A stretch of DNA of 6,493 nucleotides from NCBI GenBank assembly GCA_045544615.1, contig JAZPZI010000018.1:1-6493 (forward strand), given 5' to 3'. Position 1 is the stretch's first letter. Every line of letters begins with the position of its first letter. A program made the translations under genes and the position numbers. The notes below the pieces were generated by a model. It did no database searches. It was not told the DNA's origin and worked only from the letters and a program-made list of their open reading frames with translations. Shown in pieces: positions 1-5,154 of the stretch. The DNA comes from CAKSFT01 sp045544615. Its GTDB lineage: Bacteria > Bacillota > Clostridia > UBA1381.

Positions 1-314
1 CCGCGGCGTTCTTTATTGAGTACATTCCAGTAAACCTTTCCTGTGGTAAGATTGGAATATTTGTTAAGGTTTTCATCAATAAATCTTTCATAATGTCCAA
101 GGTCAAGGTCGGTTTCTGCACCATCTTCGGTTACATATACTTCGCCATGCTGATACGGACTCATTGTGCCGGGATCAACATTTATATACGGATCAAGCTT
201 CTGTGCCGCAACCTTGAGTCCTCTTGCTTTCAAAAGTCTTCCCAGCGATGCAGCGGTAATACCTTTACCAAGCCCCGAAACAACACCTCCGGTTACAAAT
301 ATATATTTTGTCAT
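1..314 (-). CDS. pyrG: CTP synthase, N-terminal part (3' end cut by window edge)
   Basis: CTP synthase makes CTP from UTP, ATP and glutamine in the cytoplasm, the last step of de novo pyrimidine nucleotide synthesis. Translating the minus strand from the ATG at 314-312 gives 104 complete codons with no stop before the left edge, starting MTKYIFVTGGVVSGLGKG. This is the start of the amidoligase (synthetase) domain. Visible are the P-loop-like GGVVSGLGKG (residues 9-18, with K17 matching E. coli K18), the KLDPYINVDPGTM stretch (39-51), QHGEVYVTEDGAETDLDLGH (55-74, with D71 matching the Mg-binding E. coli D72) and GKVYWNVLNKERR at the edge. The C-terminal class I glutaminase domain, normally making a protein of about 535 residues, lies off the window. 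The gene follows glmS by 28 bases and is preceded by a good ribosome site. Family assignment is very secure; whether the gene is intact beyond the edge cannot be seen. Confidence 0.97.
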   Translation of the reverse strand, partial: MTKYIFVTGGVVSGLGKGITAASLGRLLKARGLKVAAQKLDPYINVDPGTMSPYQHGEVYVTEDGAETDLDLGHYERFIDENLNKYSNLTTGKVYWNVLNKERR

Positions 315-321
315 AGGTAAT

Positions 322-330
322 CCTCTCCTT
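322..330 (-). promoter_or_regulatory. Ribosome binding site of pyrG
   Basis: The minus strand reads AAGGAGAGG just upstream of the pyrG ATG at 314-312. The AAGGAG core lies 10 bases from the start codon, in the 28-base gap after the glmS stop. It supports the chosen start. The gap is too short to hold an intrinsic terminator, and I see no hairpin in it. Confidence 0.8.
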
Positions 331-342
331 TTCAAGCAAAAT

Positions 343-2169
343 TTACTCAACTGTTACTGACTTTGCAAGGTTCTTAGGTTTATCAATATCACAGTTGTTT
401 TCTTTAGCAACATAATATGCCAACAGTTGCAACGGAACAATTTCAACCGGTGCACCTAGTAAAACATTAACCTTTGGTATCATAATCATATCATCCGCAA
501 GAGATGCCATTTTTGTGTTTTCCTTAAAGGTAACAGCCAAAACTTCCGCACCTCTCGCTTTAACTTCGACAATATTATTCATTGTCTTTTCTGTCATTTT
601 TTCGTTACAGCAAAGAGCAATTACCGGGCAATGTTCTTCTATCAATGCAATAGTTCCGTGTTTCAATTCTCCTGCAGCATAACTTTCTGCATGGATATAT
701 GAGATTTCTTTCATCTTCAGTGCTGCTTCTAATGCTACTGCATAATCCGTGTTGCGCCCGATAAAAAACATCGAATCAGAACTATGATATTTCTTTGCAA
801 GTTCAGGTATTGACGGATTCATATCCAAAACCTGCTGGATTCGCTTTGGAAGCGATTTCAGCTCCTCAATCAATTCTTTATACTCGGATGCAGAAATTTT
901 TTCAAGCTTCTTTGCAGCATATATTGCAAACAGATACATAACAATAAGTTGAGTTGTATAGCCCTTTGTTGTTGCAACGGCAATCTCAGGACCTGCCCAT
1001 GTATAGAGGGTGTAATCTGCCAGCTTTGCTATTGTACTTCCGACAACATTTACAATAGCAAGAGTTTTAGCACCTAAACTTTGACATTCCTTCATTGCTG
1101 CTATCGTGTCAGCAGTCTCACCGGATTGTGATAATACAATGAGAAGTGTGTGTTCATCAATAAGAGGTTCGTTGTACCTTAGTTCGCTTGCAAGCTCTAC
1201 CTGCACAGGAATTTTACAAAGCTTTTCGATTGTATTTTTGCCTGAACAACCGGCATAATAAGCTGAACCACAAGCAGTAATTACTATCTTGTTAATACTC
1301 TTCAAATAATCATCAGGCAATTCCAAATCGTCAAGCTGAAGCTCGCCGTTTTGTAATCTCGGTGACATTGCTGCTTCTATAGCCCTTGGCTGCTCCATTA
1401 TTTCCTTGAGCATAAAGTGTTCATATCCGCCACGCTCTGCAGCCTGAATATCCCATGTAATTCTGTTTGTCTTCTTTTCTATTGGCTTTCCTGCACAATC
1501 GTATATTTGAATATTATCAGCTGTTATTTCTGCAAATTCTCCGTCTTCAAGATAGATAATATTTTTTGTATATGCAACCAGTGCTGTTACATCGGATGCA
1601 AAATAATTACTTCCGATTCCAACGCCAAGGATTAACGGACTTGCCTCTCTCACAACAAAGATTCTTTCCGGTTCATCTGCACATACAATTCCCAAAGCAT
1701 ATGAGCCTTGTAACCTCTCCGATGCTTTCATCACAGCCAATTTAAAATCTCCGGTATAGTACATTTCGATGAGATGTACAACAACCTCTGTATCAGTCTG
1801 ACTTTCAAAATGATATCCGTTATCAATCAGTTCCTCACGAAGCTCCATATAATTCTCTATTATCCCATTATGCACTACTGCAAATTTTCCGTCATTACTC
1901 GTATGAGGGTGTGCATTTGTATCTGTAGGTGCTCCGTGTGTTGCCCAGCGCGTATGTCCGATTCCCAAATTTCCGGGCAGTAACTGTCCGTCATTAGTTT
2001 TCTCACATAAATTTGAAATTCTTCCGGTAACTTTGCTTATCGAAATATTGTTATCGTTTACAACAGCAATTCCTGCCGAATCGTAGCCACGATACTCAAG
2101 CTTTTTTAATCCGTTCAGCAAAATCGGTGCCGCATCCTGCGTTCCGGTATATCCAACAATTCCACACAT
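343..2169 (-). CDS. glmS: Glutamine--fructose-6-phosphate aminotransferase (isomerizing)
   Basis: GlmS converts fructose-6-phosphate and glutamine to glucosamine-6-phosphate and glutamate, the first committed step toward UDP-GlcNAc for peptidoglycan; it is cytoplasmic. The 608-residue protein has the usual full length. It begins MCGIVGYTG, so after removal of Met1 the class II amidotransferase nucleophile C2 is N-terminal. The glutaminase domain (about 2-240) shows EYRGYDSAGI (25-34), GHTRWATHG (71-79) and HNGIIENY (100-107). Two SIS sugar-isomerase domains follow: the first (about 285-425) carries SQSGETADT (347-355), and the second (about 458-600) carries GRNTDYAVALEAALKMKE (471-488) and the ESYAAGELKHG region (495-505). 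The C-terminal DKPKNLAKSVTVE (596-608) is the conserved tail that closes the sugar site. The gene starts 13 bases after guaA and is followed 28 bases later by pyrG. Many Firmicutes control glmS with a self-cleaving ribozyme in a long leader; here there is no room for one directly upstream. No damage or missing key residue was seen. Confidence 0.98.
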   Translation of the reverse strand: MCGIVGYTGTQDAAPILLNGLKKLEYRGYDSAGIAVVNDNNISISKVTGRISNLCEKTNDGQLLPGNLGIGHTRWATHGAPTDTNAHPHTSNDGKFAVVHNGIIENYMELREELIDNGYHFESQTDTEVVVHLIEMYYTGDFKLAVMKASERLQGSYALGIVCADEPERIFVVREASPLILGVGIGSNYFASDVTALVAYTKNIIYLEDGEFAEITADNIQIYDCAGKPIEKKTNRITWDIQAAERGGYEHFMLKEIMEQPRAIEAAMSPRLQNGELQLDDLELPDDYLKSINKIVITACGSAYYAGCSGKNTIEKLCKIPVQVELASELRYNEPLIDEHTLLIVLSQSGETADTIAAMKECQSLGAKTLAIVNVVGSTIAKLADYTLYTWAGPEIAVATTKGYTTQLIVMYLFAIYAAKKLEKISASEYKELIEELKSLPKRIQQVLDMNPSIPELAKKYHSSDSMFFIGRNTDYAVALEAALKMKEISYIHAESYAAGELKHGTIALIEEHCPVIALCCNEKMTEKTMNNIVEVKARGAEVLAVTFKENTKMASLADDMIMIPKVNVLLGAPVEIVPLQLLAYYVAKENNCDIDKPKNLAKSVTVE

Positions 2170-2175
2170 ATTTTG

Positions 2176-2183
2176 TCCTCCTT
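2176..2183 (-). promoter_or_regulatory. Ribosome binding site of glmS touching the guaA stop codon
   Basis: The minus strand reads AAGGAGGA here, and its AGGAGG core (2182-2177) is 7 bases from the glmS ATG (2169-2167). The first A of the site is the last base of the guaA TAA stop (2185-2183). A ribosome terminating on guaA would therefore sit over this site, which fits translational coupling of guaA and glmS. The coupling itself is inferred. Confidence 0.85.
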
Positions 2184-3715
2184 TATTCCCATTCCACCGT
2201 TGCCGGCGGTTTAGAAGTTATATCATAAACAACTCTTGTAATTCCGCTTACCTCGTTTGTAATTCTGCTTGATGCTTTTTCTAAAACCTCATACGGAAGA
2301 TGTGTCCATTCTGCCGTCATAAAATCATCTGTAGTAACCGCTCTGAGTGCAACCGTATATCCATAGGTTCTGGCATCTCCCATAACACCGACACTTCTTA
2401 AATCCGTAAGCACTGCGAAATACTGATTTGTCTCTTTTTCAAGGCGTGCATTTGAAATCTCTTCTCTGAAAATTGCATCTGCTTCTCGCAAAATATCAAG
2501 TTTATCTTTTGTGATTTCACCGATTACTCTTACCGCTAATCCCGGACCTGGGAACGGCTGTCTCCACACAAGTTCATATGGGATACCGAGCTGCGTTCCT
2601 GCATTGCGGACTTCATCCTTAAATAAATCTCGAAGTGGCTCTACAATTTCCTCAAAAGAGATTACATCCGGAATTCCGCCTACATTATGATGGCTCTTTA
2701 TCACAGCAGAATCGCCCTTGCCGCTTTCAATAACATCGGGATAAATGGTTCCCTGAACCAAGACATCTACTTTTCCGATTTTTTTAGCTTCATCTTCAAA
2801 TACTCTTATAAATTCTTCTCCAATGATTTTTCGCTTTTGCTCAGGTTCACAAACGCCTGAAAGCTTGCTTAAAAACCTGTCTTGGGCATTAACTCTTATC
2901 AAATTCATACCAAACTGACCACGGAAGGTTTTTTCAACAAAATCGCCTTCATCTTTTCTTAAAAGTCCGTGATCAACAAATACACAGATTAAATTCTGAC
3001 CGATTGCCTTGTGCAAAAGAACTGCCGCAACAGAGGAATCAACACCGCCGGATAGTGCCAGAAGCACTTTTTTCCCTGCAAGTTCAGTCTTATATTTTTC
3101 AATAGAATTTTCTACAAAATTTTCCATTTTCCAGACGCCTGAGCATTTACAGATTCCAAAGAGGAAATTTTTAAGCATTTGTTTGCCGTAAACAGTATGT
3201 GTAACTTCGGGATGAAACTGTACTCCATACAGATTTCTTTCTTCATCACACATTGCCGCAACAGGACATTTTGAAGTTTTTGCAATTACTTTAAATCCCT
3301 TTGGAGCTTCGGTAATAAAGTCTGTGTGGCTCATCCAGCAAACAGATTCATCAGGGATATCTTTAAACAATACACTATCAAAGGTCTGCACAGTGGTTTT
3401 TCCATACTCACTGCTATTTTCGGCACTCGCAACCTTTCCGTTTGCCATAAATGCCATAAGCTGATCTCCGTAGCAAATACCTAAAACAGGAATGCCAATA
3501 TTCAAAATTTCAGCATCATAATGCGGTGACGAGTCATCATACACACTGTTTGGTCCGCCTGTAAAAATAACGCCTTTATATCCTGCATCCTTGATTTCAT
3601 CAACAGAAATTTTATTATATGGCTTGATTTGTGCATAAACATTATGCTCTCTGACTCGCCTTGCAATTAGTTGATTATATTGACCGCCAAAATCCAATAC
3701 AAGTATTTTTTCCAC
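2183..3715 (-). CDS. guaA: GMP synthase (glutamine-hydrolyzing)
   Basis: GuaA aminates XMP to GMP using ATP and glutamine, the last step of the guanine arm from IMP, in the cytoplasm. I place the start at the GTG at 3715-3713, giving 510 residues beginning MEKILVLDFGGQYNQLI. An in-frame GTG three codons upstream (3724-3722) lies inside the Shine-Dalgarno sequence itself and is unlikely to be used. The class I glutaminase domain (about 1-190) has the nucleophile C81 in GICYGDQ (79-85) and the H168/E170 pair in QFHPE. The ATP-pyrophosphatase domain (about 195-390) has the PP-loop LSGGVDSS (221-228), VFVDHGLLR (245-253) and WRQPFPGPGLAVRV (384-397). The C-terminal dimerisation domain ends KPPATVEWE, as is typical. 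Length and motif order are normal. The residue after CYG is Asp84, where Met or Ala is more usual. The gene sits 18 bases after purB and 13 before glmS. Assignment is secure. Confidence 0.98.
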   Translation of the reverse strand: MEKILVLDFGGQYNQLIARRVREHNVYAQIKPYNKISVDEIKDAGYKGVIFTGGPNSVYDDSSPHYDAEILNIGIPVLGICYGDQLMAFMANGKVASAENSSEYGKTTVQTFDSVLFKDIPDESVCWMSHTDFITEAPKGFKVIAKTSKCPVAAMCDEERNLYGVQFHPEVTHTVYGKQMLKNFLFGICKCSGVWKMENFVENSIEKYKTELAGKKVLLALSGGVDSSVAAVLLHKAIGQNLICVFVDHGLLRKDEGDFVEKTFRGQFGMNLIRVNAQDRFLSKLSGVCEPEQKRKIIGEEFIRVFEDEAKKIGKVDVLVQGTIYPDVIESGKGDSAVIKSHHNVGGIPDVISFEEIVEPLRDLFKDEVRNAGTQLGIPYELVWRQPFPGPGLAVRVIGEITKDKLDILREADAIFREEISNARLEKETNQYFAVLTDLRSVGVMGDARTYGYTVALRAVTTDDFMTAEWTHLPYEVLEKASSRITNEVSGITRVVYDITSKPPATVEWE

Positions 3716-3720
3716 TGTAC

Positions 3721-3728
3721 TCACCTCC
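3721..3728 (-). promoter_or_regulatory. Ribosome binding site that decides the guaA start
   Basis: The minus strand reads GGAGGTGA, a near-perfect match to the 16S rRNA 3' end. Its GGAGG core (3728-3724) is 8 bases from the GTG at 3715-3713, which is ideal spacing. The longer-frame GTG (3724-3722) overlaps this same site, so it cannot be served by it. No other purine-rich site was seen at a suitable distance further upstream, where the purB stop TAA lies at 3736-3734. Confidence 0.85.
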
Positions 3729-3733
3729 GTATT

Positions 3734-5149
3734 TTAAAGATTTATTTCTGCTGTTTCTCTTAGCACATCTGCAATCAAAGGTTTTATTTTATCAATAAAA
3801 GCTTCAACCTGCTCAGAACATCTGCCTATATACAAGCTCGGCGTTAAAAGTTCATTCATTTCAGTTTCAGTTAAACCGAACTCTTTTTCCTGAGCCAGAC
3901 GAGAAAGCAAATCACATTCTTCTCCGTTTTTCATTTTCGCTGTAGCCTCCATTGAGCATTTACGGATTATTTCATGAAGCTTTTGTCTGTCTCCGCCTTT
4001 TTTTACTGCTTCCATCATAAGATTTTCAGTCGCAATAAACGGCAGATATTCTTTCACTGTTTTTTCAACTATTTTTTCGTTTACTAAAAGTCCGTCTGTA
4101 ACATTCTGAGCGAGACGAAGTATTGCATCTGCACAAAGGAAGCCTTCCGGCATTGAAATTCGTCTGTTTGCCGAATCGTCAAGTGTTCGCTCAAGCCACT
4201 GAGTCGAGGCTGTCATAGGTGCATTCTGTGCATCTGCAATCAAATATCTTGCAAGTGAGCAAATTCTTTCACTTCTCATTGGATTGCGCTTATATGCCAT
4301 TGCAGAAGAGCCAACCTGATTTTTTTCAAAAGGCTCTTCAAGCTGTCTGTCATGCTGAAGAAGTCTTATATCATTTGCCATTCTCCAGCAGCTTTGTGCG
4401 ATGCTTGAAAGTGCATTTAATATTCTTGAGTCAACCTTACGGGGATATGTCTGTCCGCATACATCAAAACATTCACTGAATCCAAATTCAGCGGCAATCT
4501 GTCTGTTCATTTCATCAATTTTGGATGTATCACCATCAAACAAATCTAAAAAGCTTGCCTCTGTTCCGGTTGTTCCGCGGCAGCCTAAAAATTTGATATT
4601 ATCTATAGCAAATTCAATTTCAGAAAGGTCAGAAAGAAAATCCTGCATCCAAAGTGTTGCTCTTTTACCGACAGTTACAAGCTGTGCCGGTTGATAGTGT
4701 GTGTAACCAAGTGTCGGCAGTGCTTTGTACTTATCAGCAAAATCTGCAAGGTTTGCAATAACCTTTAAAAGCTCATTTTTAATATATAAAAGTGCGTCTC
4801 GGTAAATTACAAGGTCTGCATTATCGGTTACATAGCAGCTTGTTGCACCTAAATGGATAATTCCTTCAGCAAGAGGTGCGGCTTTTCCGAAAGCATAGAT
4901 ATGTGCCATAACATCGTGTCTTACTTCTTTTTCTCTTTTGGCAACCAAATCAAAATCAATATCTTCTGTATGTTCTTCCATTTGAGCAACCTGCTCATCT
5001 GTTATTGGAAGTCCAAGATTCATTTCTGCTCTTGCAAGTGCCACCCATAGCTTACGCCATGTCTGGTAGCGTACATCGGAGGAAAATAGCTTTAACATAT
5101 ATTCTGAGGCATATCTTGATGATAAGGGGGATTCATATTTACTTGTCAT
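3734..5149 (-). CDS. purB: Adenylosuccinate lyase
   Basis: PurB removes fumarate from adenylosuccinate to give AMP and from SAICAR to give AICAR, acting twice in purine synthesis; it is a cytoplasmic homotetramer of the fumarase/aspartase superfamily. The protein is 471 residues, the longer form also seen in animal enzymes, rather than the ~430-residue B. subtilis type. Motifs in order are REKEVRHDVMAH (72-83, H78), HLGATSCYVTDN (99-110), GYTHYQPAQ (148-156, with H151 as the likely general acid), and the superfamily signature GSSAMAYKRNP (280-290), whose mobile serine (S281/S282) supplies the likely general base. WLERTLDDSANRR (318-330) is also typical. Catalytic roles are assigned by analogy with the human enzyme (H159 and S289). 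The signature has Ala285 where many relatives have Pro. The gene starts 5 bases after the upstream oxidoreductase gene and is followed 18 bases later by guaA, so the last steps of both arms from IMP are paired. Start chosen by the conserved N-terminus and upstream AGGAG. Confidence 0.97.
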   Translation of the reverse strand: MTSKYESPLSSRYASEYMLKLFSSDVRYQTWRKLWVALARAEMNLGLPITDEQVAQMEEHTEDIDFDLVAKREKEVRHDVMAHIYAFGKAAPLAEGIIHLGATSCYVTDNADLVIYRDALLYIKNELLKVIANLADFADKYKALPTLGYTHYQPAQLVTVGKRATLWMQDFLSDLSEIEFAIDNIKFLGCRGTTGTEASFLDLFDGDTSKIDEMNRQIAAEFGFSECFDVCGQTYPRKVDSRILNALSSIAQSCWRMANDIRLLQHDRQLEEPFEKNQVGSSAMAYKRNPMRSERICSLARYLIADAQNAPMTASTQWLERTLDDSANRRISMPEGFLCADAILRLAQNVTDGLLVNEKIVEKTVKEYLPFIATENLMMEAVKKGGDRQKLHEIIRKCSMEATAKMKNGEECDLLSRLAQEKEFGLTETEMNELLTPSLYIGRCSEQVEAFIDKIKPLIADVLRETAEINL

Positions 5150-5154
5150 AATAA

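Noticed and set aside
315..342. Possible terminator or promoter between glmS and pyrG
   Set aside because: At 28 bases this is the longest gap in the window, but it holds only the pyrG ribosome site and no inverted repeat or U-tract.
93..360. Plus-strand open frames of 75 and 64 codons at the left end
   Set aside because: They are antisense to pyrG, whose conserved N-terminus explains the sequence; the frames are by-products.
1417..3191. Plus-strand open frames of 60-72 codons opposite glmS and guaA
   Set aside because: The minus-strand genes are complete and conserved; the opposing frames have no supporting signal.
4219..5050. Plus-strand open frames of 65-97 codons opposite purB
   Set aside because: They are antisense to the intact purB gene, have no convincing ribosome sites and no recognisable domains.
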